In this document: positions 1 to 7,609 of the stretch, one piece after another
Numbering within the stretch: the stretch's first letter is position 1
Layout: each line of letters begins with the position of its first letter
Assembly: GCA_964385465.1 (NCBI GenBank)
Contig: CAYLPJ010000075.1
Span: 1-24,755, forward strand
Length of the DNA: 24,755 nt
Source of the DNA: CAYLPJ01 sp964385465
GTDB lineage: Bacteria; Planctomycetota; Phycisphaerae; SM23-33
Reading direction: 5' to 3'
Notes under the pieces: model-generated
Told to the model about the DNA's origin: nothing
The model's input: only the letters and a program-made list of their open reading frames with translations
The model's database searches: none
Program-made: the position numbers and the translations under genes

Positions 1-400
1 CCCCGTCGGCGAAGAAAAGCGGCGTCGTTGCCGCCGCACTCCACATTTGGCGGCGTCTCCCCGGGAGTGCGATAGGCGGCGCGCCGCCTCGACGGGGTGC
101 CAGAGGCGCCGCCGCGGCCGACGCGGCCACGCTTGCCGCGACAACCCCGCTGTGTAAGCGAACCCCGTCGGCGAAGAAAAGCGGCGTCGTTGCCGCCGCA
201 CTCCACATTTGGCGGCGTCTCCCCGGGAGTGCGATGGGCGGCGCGCCGACTCGACGGGGTACGCGAGGCGCCGCCGCGATCGACGCGGCCACGCTTGCCG
301 CGACAACCCCGCTGTGTAAGCGAACCCCGTCGGCAAAGAACCCGCCGCCGCGGCCGACGCGGCCACGCTTGCCGCGACGTGCTCTCGGCGAACGCCATCC
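1..400. repeat. 162-bp tandem repeat, two full copies plus a deleted third
   Basis: Copy one spans 1-162 and copy two 163-324. I count about 7 mismatches and no length change, so roughly 96% identity. Each begins CCCCGTCGGCGAAGAAAAG and ends near GCTGTGTAAGCGAA. A third copy starts at 325 but jumps after about 16 nt straight to the CGCCGCGGCCGACGCGG part of the unit, losing about 90 nt, and fades after about 380. Each full unit contains a self-complementary core (GCGGC..GCCGC around 20-38 and 182-200). Short open frames here change with the repeat and look like chance products of GC-rich DNA. The window starts inside the array, so more copies may lie to the left. Confidence 0.93.
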
Positions 401-524
401 CCGTCGGCTGACACACGACGGGGGCGAGTGCCGGGTGACAACCCGGCGGAACACGGACTTGCGCTTCCGGCCAGACGCCGGCGGTCCTTCGAGCCTGGCC
501 CGGACGCCGTACTGCCCGGTGTGC
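400..524. other. Intergenic stretch between repeat array and c-di-GMP gene
   Basis: No plausible gene is seen between the repeats and the end of the GGDEF/HD-GYP gene at 525. The only clear structure is the hairpin listed separately at 430-447. Together with the repeats this makes about 520 bases without a convincing coding region. Confidence 0.6.
430..447 (-). terminator. Candidate terminator hairpin after the GGDEF/HD-GYP gene
   Basis: A perfect 7-bp stem, GCCGGGT/ACCCGGC, closes a 4-nt loop about 80 nt beyond the stop codon of the minus-strand gene. There is no T-tract, so intrinsic termination is only a possibility. Confidence 0.35.
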
Positions 525-2843
525 TCAGCCGTTCCGTGATGCCCCGGCGGGGCCGTCCTCGGTGACTTCTGCGACCGGCTCGGGCGCATCCGTCCGCCAG
601 GAGGCCGAGAGGCCCCGGGACCGGTCGGCGGCGAACAGGTCGTCGTCCTCGCCGTCGAGGCCGGGAACGTGCAGCAGCTCCTGGCCGAGGCGGTCGGCGA
701 CCTGCATGAAGGCGTTGACGACGGTGGGGTCGAACTGCGAGCTTGCGGCCCGGGCGATCTCGCCGATGGCCTCGGAGAGGCTCTTGGCGTCGCGGTAGAC
801 CCTCGGGGAGGTCATGGCGTCGAACGCGTCGGCGACGGCGAGGATGCGGGCGGTCAGGGGGATGGACGGCCCGGCGATGCCCTCGGGATACCCGTTGCCG
901 TCGTAGCGTTCGTGGTGGTATCGGACGGCGGGGATCTCCTGCTCGAGGAACTCCATCCGCTCCATGATGCGGACGCTGAGCAGCGGGTGGCGGCGCATGA
1001 GCTTGCACTCGTCGGCGGTCAGCGGGCCGGGGCTCAGCAGGATGGAATCCGGCAGGGCGACCATGCCGAGGTCGTGCATCAGGGCGGCGACCTCGATCCG
1101 CTGGATCACCCGGTCGGGCAGCTCCATCTCCTCGCCGATCAGCACCGCGTAGTGGCGGACCTTCCGGGTGTGGTCGGCCATGTGCAGGTCCCGCTGCTGG
1201 AGGATGGCCATCACCTCCGCGAAGGCCATCAGGAACAGCTCCTTGAACTGCTCGTCGAGCCCGGCGAGCTTCTTGCTGAGGACGTTGATCTTGCGACTCT
1301 CGCTGTCCTTGCTGTCGACGGGGGCGACGTGCAGGTCGTGGGCCTGGACGATCCGGTTGCGCCCGAGCTGCTTGGCGGCGTAGAGGGCCCGGTCGGCGAG
1401 GCCCATCATGGCCCCGGGGCCGTCCATCTCGCCGGCGTTCAGGTCGGCGATGCCCGCCGAGACGGTCAGGTTGATGTCCACCCCGCCGGCCTGGAGCTTC
1501 TCGGCGGCGATGGACTGGCGGATGCGCTCTCCGACGGCGCGGGCGTCGTCGGCGGCGGTCTCGGGCAGCAGGACGGCGAACTCGTCCCCGCCGAACCGGG
1601 CGGCGAGGTCGGCGCGGCGGCAGGCGTCCTCGACGGCGGAGGCGACACGCTTGAGCGCCTCGTCGCCGGCCTGGTGCCCGCCGGCGTCGTTGACCGCCTT
1701 GAAGTAGTCCACGTCCATCACCATGACGCTCATCGGCCGGTTGTATCGCCGCGCCTGGTGGTAGAAGGCGTCGAGGACCTCCTCGAAATGCCTGCGGTTG
1801 GCCAGGCCGGTCAACTGGTCGGTCTTGGAGATGTACGCCAGGCGCTGGAAGGCATTCTCCAGGCGGCGGGCGAGCATCAGCGGCTCGCCGTGAAGGTCGC
1901 GGGCGAGGTCCCTCGCGTTGCCGTCTCCCTCCTCCAGCCGCTGGAGGCGCCCCAGCAGGCGGACGACCGGGCCGGTGATCAGCATGTGCGAGCCCAGGAT
2001 CACCAGCAGCGCCAGGCCCACCGACAGCGAGAGGATGATCAGCACCATCCGCCGGCTGCCGACCGCCTGGCGGTGGATGTGAACCACCGAGACCGTCGCC
2101 AGGAAGTACCCCAGCTCCTCCCCCGCCGCGTCGCGCTGAGGCCAGGCGACCGCAAGGCGATCCTTCGCCGTCAGCCAGAGCTTCTGGTCGGCGGCCGTGG
2201 CGACGTTGGCGCCCTCCGGCCGCTGCTTGTCCAGGACCACCACGAGCTTGCCCCCGGCCGCGAGGCTCAGCCGGTCGAGGACGTCGGCGTCGAGGCGGCG
2301 AATGAGCACGACCGATCCCTCGCCGGCGGGGCGTTCCTCGGTGGCGCCGATTGTGTGGCGCCCGAACACCGCGGGCCCCGAGGTCAGCAGGACCAGGCCG
2401 CTGGTCACGGCGTCGGGACACTCGGCGAGGGTCCGCAGGCCGGTTTCGGCCTCGGCCGGACCGCCGACGTCGTCGGGGCCGATCGACCGCGCCCACCGCA
2501 GCGTGCCGTCCGCCCCGACAAGCCAGACCGCGTCGGTCTCGGTCCGTTCGCTGGCCGGCGCCGGCACCGCCTCCGGCTCGCCCTCGGCGCCCGAGGCGAA
2601 CCACGCCCGCAACTGCGGGGAATGCGCCCAGACCGCCGCCACGTGCGCCAGCGAGGTCTGCTCGGCCTGGAGAGCCACCTCCGTCGCGTGCTCGGTACGC
2701 ACCGCCTCCTCCCGCAGCGCAGACCACTTCTGCGATTCCGTGTACGGGCGGAGGCAGAACAGGTCCAGCAGGAAGATGCTCCCGGCCGCCACGACGGCGA
2801 GGATGAGCAGGACACCCGGTGACGTCAGCTTCAGTCTGGTCAT
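525..2843 (-). CDS. Membrane CHASE4-like / GGDEF / HD-GYP c-di-GMP protein
   Basis: This 772-residue inner-membrane protein should both make and break cyclic di-GMP. A first membrane helix (about 10-30) and a second (about 266-290) bracket a periplasmic region resembling CHASE4. After a HAMP-like linker comes a complete GGDEF domain (about 340-500) with GGDEF at 418-422 and the inhibitory I-site RxxD at 409-412. The C-terminal HD-GYP domain (about 540-720) has H590-D591, H643-H644 and G651-Y-P653. The usual lysine of HDxGK is methionine here (HDLGM, M594), which could weaken phosphodiesterase activity. The start ATG at 2843 gives a sensible N-terminal helix with an AAGG about 7 nt upstream. 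The gene stands alone on its strand, with the broken response regulator about 250 bp upstream. Family assignment is firm; which activity dominates is unknown. Confidence 0.95.
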   Translation of the reverse strand: MTRLKLTSPGVLLILAVVAAGSIFLLDLFCLRPYTESQKWSALREEAVRTEHATEVALQAEQTSLAHVAAVWAHSPQLRAWFASGAEGEPEAVPAPASERTETDAVWLVGADGTLRWARSIGPDDVGGPAEAETGLRTLAECPDAVTSGLVLLTSGPAVFGRHTIGATEERPAGEGSVVLIRRLDADVLDRLSLAAGGKLVVVLDKQRPEGANVATAADQKLWLTAKDRLAVAWPQRDAAGEELGYFLATVSVVHIHRQAVGSRRMVLIILSLSVGLALLVILGSHMLITGPVVRLLGRLQRLEEGDGNARDLARDLHGEPLMLARRLENAFQRLAYISKTDQLTGLANRRHFEEVLDAFYHQARRYNRPMSVMVMDVDYFKAVNDAGGHQAGDEALKRVASAVEDACRRADLAARFGGDEFAVLLPETAADDARAVGERIRQSIAAEKLQAGGVDINLTVSAGIADLNAGEMDGPGAMMGLADRALYAAKQLGRNRIVQAHDLHVAPVDSKDSESRKINVLSKKLAGLDEQFKELFLMAFAEVMAILQQRDLHMADHTRKVRHYAVLIGEEMELPDRVIQRIEVAALMHDLGMVALPDSILLSPGPLTADECKLMRRHPLLSVRIMERMEFLEQEIPAVRYHHERYDGNGYPEGIAGPSIPLTARILAVADAFDAMTSPRVYRDAKSLSEAIGEIARAASSQFDPTVVNAFMQVADRLGQELLHVPGLDGEDDDLFAADRSRGLSASWRTDAPEPVAEVTEDGPAGASRNG

Positions 2844-2888
2844 ACAGATACCTTGGGGGTCTGGAAAGCCGCCCGCGGGGGCGAGGCA

Positions 2889-2935
2889 CTACCACGTCGA
2901 CCGCCACAGACCTGTATCGGCTGTACGGGTGGTAG
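2889..2935 (-). promoter_or_regulatory. Structured segment upstream of the GGDEF/HD-GYP gene
   Basis: CTACCAC (2889-2895) pairs perfectly with GTGGTAG (2929-2935), and ACAG (2906-2909) can pair with CTGT (2921-2924) inside it. It lies 46 nt before the start codon, so it could be a folded 5' leader. It contains GGCAAAGCC just outside the stem, a string also seen in c-di-GMP-I riboswitches, but the other conserved blocks of that class are absent. Function unknown. Confidence 0.3.
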
Positions 2936-3090
2936 GCTTTGCCCGGATGGTGAGGAAAAATCCACGCATGCACGGCCGCGAGGCCTCAAGGGGCCCCCCG
3001 CACACACAGGATGCATCGCCCGGCCCGTTCGAGGCCCGGCGAGGCTGACGTTCGCCGCTCGCTCCGGCAGCGCGGTCCCCCCGTGTTGTC

Positions 3091-3738
3091 TCAGCCCAAG
3101 GTGGTGATGCCCTTGCGCAGGGCGTACTTCACCAGGGTGGTCTGGTCGTGAATGTTCAGCTTGCGCATCAACCGCGTGCGGTGGGTGTCCACGGTTTTGA
3201 CGGCCAGGCCGAGCGCCATCGCGATCTCGCGGTTGGTCTTGCTCTCGGCGATCATCTGGAGGACCTGCCGCTCGCGCGTGGTCAACTGGGCCAGGAGATC
3301 CTCCTATCCCTTGCCGATCCGCTTGAGCACCGTGCGAGAGATGCCCGGGGCCAGGTAGATCTCCCCGCGGGATACGGTGCGCAGCGCCGTGAGAAGCTGG
3401 TCGTCGTCGGCTTCCTTCATCAGGTAGCCGCTGGCGCCGCTCTCCAGGGCGCGGGCGACGAATTCCTCGTCATCGTGCATGCTCAGGATCAGGATGGTCA
3501 GGTCGGGCATCTTCCGGGTGATCTCCCGGCAGATGTCCAGACCGTTCATGTCCGGCATGGTGATATCGAGCACCAGCACGTCCGGGCGGGCACGTAAGAC
3601 ATCGTCGATGACCTTGAGCCCTTCCCCGCATTGTCCCACGACGGTGAACTTCGGGTCCCGGCCGATCATCTCCGCCAAGGCCTGCCGTACGACGTTGTGG
3701 TCGTCGGCAAGGAATACCGCAGTAGCCTCTTCTGACAT
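3091..3738 (-). pseudogene. NarL/FixJ-family response regulator interrupted by an in-frame TAG
   Basis: Read through, the frame encodes about 215 residues, the normal length for this family. The receiver (about 6-125) is intact: D12/D13, phospho-acceptor D58, S86 and K108. The LuxR-type helix-turn-helix follows, starting at TTRERQVLQMIAE and ending LRKGITTLG. Between them, after codon 144, is a single TAG (3304-3306); the same frame resumes directly with EDLLAQLTTRER, so this is a nonsense codon and not a frameshift. ATG at 3738 was chosen because GGAG lies 5 nt upstream and the receiver begins at once. Right after the TAG lies AGGAGG, then CTG and a TTG at 3285, so separate translation of the DNA-binding domain is conceivable. 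TAG ends at least six other genes here, so genome-wide recoding is unlikely. It may be a recent pseudogene, a split gene or a sequencing error. Confidence 0.85.
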
Positions 3739-3865
3739 GGTCGCTCCCACGCGTCTGACAACTCGACACTCGGACAGAGCGCCCGACCGCCCCCCGCCAA
3801 GTGTCGACCTTTCCCGTGCCGGCCCCACGTCCACCCCCGACTCCCACGCGAACCCAGCGTGGCGG

Positions 3866-3895
3866 ATTCTACGTGGAGGCGTGAAACTTACGCAA
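3866..3895 (-). promoter_or_regulatory. Promoter of the response regulator
   Basis: On the minus strand, TTGCGT (3895-3890) and TAGAAT (3871-3866) are separated by 18 bp. Transcription would start about 120 nt before the ATG at 3738. Confidence 0.5.
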
Positions 3896-3906
3896 GAAAA
3901 AAGAAG

Positions 3907-3922
3907 TACGGGAATAGCCGTA
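3907..3922. promoter_or_regulatory. 16-bp 7-2-7 inverted repeat, candidate NarL-type operator
   Basis: Read on the minus strand it is TACGGCT-AT-TCCCGTA, with perfect TACGG/CCGTA ends. It sits 11 bp upstream of the -35 box of the response regulator. Paired 7-bp half-sites beginning TAC with a 2-bp gap are the known layout for NarL/NarP dimers, so self-regulation is a reasonable inference. Confidence 0.45.
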
Positions 3923-4004
3923 ATTCTGTGGCTTCTATGGGTTTGAGCGTCTCCGTGCGCCGAGCCCGGCCCGCGTCGGGCGTTGACGCATTCCCGGCGA
4001 TACC

Positions 4005-4033
4005 TTCACCGATCGTCATGGGGACAGTACAAT
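4005..4033 (+). promoter_or_regulatory. Promoter of the HAD gene, probably leaderless
   Basis: TTCACC (4005-4010), a 17-bp spacer, then TACAAT (4028-4033). The expected transcription start is about 4040, two or three nt before the ATG at 4043, and there is no Shine-Dalgarno sequence. Confidence 0.5.
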
Positions 4034-4042
4034 CCCCCGACC

Positions 4043-4726
4043 ATGGATGCGATGATCTTCGACTTCGACGGCGTGATCGTGGACTCCGAGCCCGTGCATC
4101 TGGCCTGCTTCCAGCGGGTCCTTCGCTCGGCCGGGCTGGAGCTGTCCCAGGACGACTACTACGCGCGGTACCTCGGCTATGACGATCACGACTGCCTGGA
4201 GGCCGTCGCACGCGATGCGGGGGTCGCCATGGACGAGGGCCGCATCGCCAGCCTGACGGCCGAGAAGACCGTGCTGGTCCAGCGGGCGTTCGCCGAGTCC
4301 ATCGAGGCCCTGCCGGGGGCCGTCGAACTCATCCGCGCCGCCCACGCAGCCGCGGTCCCGCTGGCGATCTGCTCCGGCGCGCTGCGGGAGGAGGTCGAGC
4401 AGGCCGGCCGCACCGTCGGGGTCCGCGAATGCTTCCGGGCGGTCGTCGCCGCCGAAGACGTCGCCCGGGGCAAGCCCGACCCGGAGGGCTACCGCAAGGC
4501 CCGCGCCGCCCTCGAGGCCGACGCCGCCGGACCGCTGAGCCCTGCCCGCTGCGTGGTCGTCGAGGACTCGCCGGCCGGCATCGACGCCGGCCAGGCCGCG
4601 GGCATGAAGGTCCTGGCCGTGACGACGTCCTACCCCGCCGACCGCCTCACCGCCGCCGACCGCGTCGTGGCCTCCCTCGCCGACGTGTCCCTGCCCGAGA
4701 TCGACCGGCTGACCGTTAACCTGTGA
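4043..4726 (+). CDS. HAD-superfamily phosphatase / beta-phosphoglucomutase-like
   Basis: A 227-residue soluble HAD hydrolase. Motif I is FDFDGVIVDSEP, with nucleophile D7 and acid/base D9. A helical cap domain (about 15-85) follows, typical of the beta-phosphoglucomutase and phosphoglycolate phosphatase subfamily. Motif II is ICSG, the motif III lysine is in GKPDP, and motif IV is VVEDSPAGIDAG. The substrate is probably a small phosphorylated sugar or sugar acid, but the sequence does not tell which. An earlier in-frame start at 3983 exists, but the one at 4043 begins exactly at the conserved fold and follows a good -10 box. It is convergent with the glycosyltransferase, only 23 bp apart, and shows no operon partner. 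Confidence 0.9.
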   Translation: MDAMIFDFDGVIVDSEPVHLACFQRVLRSAGLELSQDDYYARYLGYDDHDCLEAVARDAGVAMDEGRIASLTAEKTVLVQRAFAESIEALPGAVELIRAAHAAAVPLAICSGALREEVEQAGRTVGVRECFRAVVAAEDVARGKPDPEGYRKARAALEADAAGPLSPARCVVVEDSPAGIDAGQAAGMKVLAVTTSYPADRLTAADRVVASLADVSLPEIDRLTVNL

Positions 4727-4749
4727 GACCGGAAGACCGGATTCCCGGA

Positions 4750-5886
4750 TTACGGTTCTTCGTAGGCCGCTTCGATCTGCTCGACCATTCGGTTGTGGTC
4801 GAAGCGTTCGCGGCAGCGCTGGCGGCCGGTCCGGCCGAGGCGGTCCCGCAGCGGGGGCGCGTCGGCGAGCGTCTGGATCGCCAGCGTCAGGCCGGCGGTG
4901 TCCTTCGGCGGCAGGAGGATGCCCGTGTCGGAATCGACCACCTCCCGGGCCCCGTCGACATCGAAGCTGATCACCGGCTTGCCCGCGAGCATCGCCTGGG
5001 GCAGCGTCCGCGCCAGACCCTCGCGGAGCGAGCAGTGGGCCAGGATGTCCGCCGCGTGCAGGGCCGCGGGAATCCGCGACGGGTCCACCAGGCCGGTCAG
5101 GCGGAACCGCTCGGCCACGCCGGCGGCGGCGATGGCGCACTCGATGCGGCGCCGCCACGGCCCGTCGCCGACGAGGCAGAAGACCACGTTGGCATCCCCC
5201 AGCCGCCGGGCGGCCTCGATGAGGTACTCGTGCCCCTTCAGTTCGGCGAGGCGAGAGACCTGCATCACCACCACGGCGTCTTCGGACAGGTTCAGGGCCT
5301 CGCGGAAGGCGTCCGTCTCCGCCGGGCGGCCGAGGAACCGCGCGACCTCCATCCCGCTGTACACCGTCCGGTACTGCTCGGGCCTGCCCACGCCGGCGGC
5401 CAGGGCCTGCCGCGTCATGGCGTCGGCTACCGAGAAAACCCCGTCCGTCACCCGCGCCGCCCGCCGCTCCAACGCGATGTAGAGCCGATTCCGCAGCCGG
5501 CCCTGGTACCGGTGGAACGCCAGGCCGTGGATCGTGTGCATGATCTTCATCCCGCCGACCTTCGCGGCCGCGTGGCGGGCGAGAATGCCCGCCTTGGACG
5601 AATGGGAGTGCATCACGTCCGGGCGGAGATCGGCGAGGACGCGGCGGAGCATGCGCCCGGCCGCGCGATCCGCCAGCGGCCGGATCTCCCGGCGGAGCTC
5701 GTCGAGGACGATCACGCGATAGCCGCCGGAGCGTGCGCGGTCCATGAGCTGGCCCTCGGGCCCGAGGGGGGGGCCGGTGACGAGGGTGACCTCGTGCCCG
5801 CGGCGGTGGAGGCCCTCGCAGGTCAGCAGCGTGTTCTCCTGCGCGCCGCCGAGGATCATGCGGGTGATGACGTGGCAGATTCTCAT
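4750..5886 (-). CDS. GT4-family glycosyltransferase
   Basis: A 378-residue cytoplasmic or membrane-associated glycosyltransferase of the GT-B fold, family 4. The N-terminal acceptor domain opens MRICHVITRMILGGAQENT, with the Gly-Gly-Ala-Gln turn common in the family, and has HSHSSKAG at about 93-100. The C-terminal donor domain contains QVSRLAELKGHEYLI (209-223) and REGLARTLPQAMLAGKPVI (288-306). The EX7E donor motif is EX7Q here (E289, Q297). Such enzymes add sugars to lipid carriers or polysaccharides; the sugar cannot be told. A divergent neighbour is murJ, 51 bp away, which fits a cell-envelope role. The ATG at 5886 starts directly at the first beta strand. Confidence 0.92.
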   Translation of the reverse strand: MRICHVITRMILGGAQENTLLTCEGLHRRGHEVTLVTGPPLGPEGQLMDRARSGGYRVIVLDELRREIRPLADRAAGRMLRRVLADLRPDVMHSHSSKAGILARHAAAKVGGMKIMHTIHGLAFHRYQGRLRNRLYIALERRAARVTDGVFSVADAMTRQALAAGVGRPEQYRTVYSGMEVARFLGRPAETDAFREALNLSEDAVVVMQVSRLAELKGHEYLIEAARRLGDANVVFCLVGDGPWRRRIECAIAAAGVAERFRLTGLVDPSRIPAALHAADILAHCSLREGLARTLPQAMLAGKPVISFDVDGAREVVDSDTGILLPPKDTAGLTLAIQTLADAPPLRDRLGRTGRQRCRERFDHNRMVEQIEAAYEEP

Positions 5887-5923
5887 CCCACTACTTTCGC
5901 TCGCCGCGGGCGATTTCCCAAGC

Positions 5924-5929
5924 CATAAT
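5924..5929 (+). promoter_or_regulatory. -10 box of murJ, probably leaderless
   Basis: CATAATG lies with its last -10 base 8 nt before the murJ ATG at 5938; no Shine-Dalgarno precedes the ATG. The complement CATTATG could serve as a -10 for the divergent glycosyltransferase. I see no good -35 at 17 bp. Confidence 0.35.
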
Positions 5930-5937
5930 GCCCCACC

Positions 5938-7563
5938 ATGCCCGCCGCGCCGACCCAACCCGAGCAACCCCACGACGAACGCGAGCGATTCTTCGGGGCC
6001 GCACGCCTCGTCGCGGCGCTGACCATGCTCTCCCGCGTGCTGGGGCTGCTGCGGGACATGGTCCTCGTGCCGCTCGGGGGCCCCGTCGTCGCCGACGCGT
6101 TCTGGACCGCCTTCGGCATCCCCCACCTGTTCCGCAGGCTCTTCGGCGAGGGGGCGCTGTCGGCGGCGTTCATCCCCGCCTTCACCGAGGCCGCCGAGAC
6201 CAAGGGCTGGGACCGCGCCCGCGCCGTGCTGGCCAACACCGCCGGGCTGCTGACGCTCGTGCTGACCGTCATCGTCGCCGCCATCGAGGCCGGCCTGGTC
6301 GTCTGGCTGGCGGTCGGGGCCTCCACCGCCAAACAGGCCCTCACGCTCCAGTTCTGCATGCTCCTGCTGCCGTTCACCGTCTTCATCTGCCTGCTGGCGC
6401 TCTGCTCGGCGGCGCTGAACAGCAAGGGGCACTTCGCCTACCCCGCCGCCGCCCCGATCCTGCTGAACATCGGCCTGATCGCGCTGGGCTGGTGGATCGC
6501 CCCGGCGGTCGGCCGCACGGACGCCCAGCAGCTCGCCGTGGTCGGCGGCGGGCTCGTCGTGTGCAGCATCGGACAGGTCCTGGGCGCCGTCTGGCTGCTG
6601 CGGCGCAGCGCCCTGGCCGCGCGGTGGCGGCTGCGACCGGTCCTGCCGGAAATCCGCCAGATCGCCCGCCGCATGGGCCCCACGGTCCTGCCCCTGGGGC
6701 TGGTGCAGCTCAGCGACCTGGCCAGCCGGCTGATCGCGCTGGCCCTGACGGCGACGCCGGCCGCTCCGCACCTGCCGCTTCGCCCCGGCGTGATCCGCTG
6801 CCACTACGCGGCCGGGCGCCTGTACCAGTTGCCGCTGGGCGTACTGGCGATCTCCATCGCCACGGCGGTCTTTCCGCTGCTGAGCCGCTGCGTGGCCCGC
6901 GGCGACGAGGCCGGGCTCCGCGAGACCCTCCTCCGCGCCTTGAGGCTGTGCCTGTTCCTGGGCGTCCCCGCCGGCGTGGGGCTGATCCTCCTGGCCGAGC
7001 CGACCCTCGGGCTGATCTTCGAGCGGCGGGACTTCACCCCGCTGGACACCCGCCGCGCCGCACGCATGCTCCAGATGTACTGCCTGGCCATGCCCGCGTA
7101 CTTCTGCGTCCACATCCTCCTGCGGGCGTTCTTCGCACGGAAGGACACGCGGACGCCGATGGTCATCTCCGCCGTCCTCGCGGTGACCAACATCGCCGTC
7201 GTCTACGCCGGGATCCATACGCCCATGCGGTCGGCGGCGCTGGGGCTGGCGACGGCCGTCACCGCCACGCTCAACGCCCTCGTCCTCGCCGCCGTGCTGC
7301 ACCGGCGGATCGGCGGGCTGGCGACGGCGGAGCTGCTGGTCTCGGCCCTGCGCGTCGGCGCCGCCTCGGCCGCGATGGGAGGGGCCGTCGCCGCCACGGC
7401 CTGGCTGGCCGGGCCCTACGGGCGCCTCGCCGCCGTCGCCGCCAGCGTGCCCGTCGGGGCGCTGACGTTCGCCGCCGCCGCCAGGCTGCTCCGCTGCCCC
7501 GAGCTGGACGAGCTGATGCGACGCAACCGCGAGCGTCCCATTCCCGGGGAACGCGACATATAA
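5938..7563 (+). CDS. murJ: Lipid II flippase MurJ (MviN family)
   Basis: A 541-residue polytopic membrane protein that moves lipid-linked peptidoglycan precursor across the inner membrane. The family signature is clear at the N-terminus: SRVLGLLRD (32-40), ADAFW (52-56) and FRRLFGEGALSAAFIPAF (65-82). Arginines R33, R39 and R66 match the conserved arginines of the substrate cavity in characterised MurJ proteins. Many hydrophobic segments run to the C-terminus, consistent with the usual 14 helices, and the length is normal. A roughly 17-residue hydrophilic N-terminal tail precedes the first helix. Its presence supports a peptidoglycan wall in this organism. The TAA stop overlaps the likely nadA -10 box. 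Confidence 0.95.
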   Translation: MPAAPTQPEQPHDERERFFGAARLVAALTMLSRVLGLLRDMVLVPLGGPVVADAFWTAFGIPHLFRRLFGEGALSAAFIPAFTEAAETKGWDRARAVLANTAGLLTLVLTVIVAAIEAGLVVWLAVGASTAKQALTLQFCMLLLPFTVFICLLALCSAALNSKGHFAYPAAAPILLNIGLIALGWWIAPAVGRTDAQQLAVVGGGLVVCSIGQVLGAVWLLRRSALAARWRLRPVLPEIRQIARRMGPTVLPLGLVQLSDLASRLIALALTATPAAPHLPLRPGVIRCHYAAGRLYQLPLGVLAISIATAVFPLLSRCVARGDEAGLRETLLRALRLCLFLGVPAGVGLILLAEPTLGLIFERRDFTPLDTRRAARMLQMYCLAMPAYFCVHILLRAFFARKDTRTPMVISAVLAVTNIAVVYAGIHTPMRSAALGLATAVTATLNALVLAAVLHRRIGGLATAELLVSALRVGAASAAMGGAVAATAWLAGPYGRLAAVAASVPVGALTFAAAARLLRCPELDELMRRNRERPIPGERDI

Positions 7564-7564
7564 T
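7559..7564 (+). promoter_or_regulatory. -10 box of nadA
   Basis: A perfect TATAAT overlaps the murJ stop codon, giving a leader of about 40 nt before the nadA ATG. A weak TCCCAT lies 17 bp upstream. No Shine-Dalgarno is visible before nadA. Confidence 0.45.
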
Positions 7565-7609
7565 AGGACGCACGCACAGGTATCCATTCACCGCCAACCC
7601 GAACACACC

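Larger units (their letters stand above)
3739..4042. other. Divergent intergenic region, response regulator / HAD gene
   Basis: About 300 bases without a gene. It holds a minus-strand promoter and a palindrome for the response regulator and a plus-strand promoter for the HAD gene, listed separately. The part at 3865-3945 is markedly less GC-rich than its surroundings. Confidence 0.7.

Noticed and set aside
1..380. CRISPR array
   Set aside because: The repeat unit is 162 bp with no short repeat/unique spacer alternation and no cas genes nearby.
97..539. Two overlapping Arg/Pro-rich open frames in the repeat array
   Set aside because: They follow the repeat unit in different frames, lack ribosome binding sites and have compositions typical of random GC-rich DNA.
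669..2822. 717-codon open frame on the plus strand across the GGDEF/HD-GYP gene
   Set aside because: It is antisense to a gene with unmistakable catalytic motifs, has a biased His/Gly/Val/Asp composition and no recognisable domain. Such frames are expected from GC-rich codon bias.
3091..3834. Genome-wide reassignment of TAG to explain the interrupted regulator
   Set aside because: TAG is the natural end of leuD, korB, the cyclase, the MBL gene, the PQQ gene and the TIM-barrel gene, each at the expected family length.
5887..7587. Long minus-strand frame running through murJ and joined to the glycosyltransferase
   Set aside because: The part beyond 5886 is low-complexity Gly/Gln/Asp/Arg and antisense to murJ; the true glycosyltransferase begins at the ATG at 5886.
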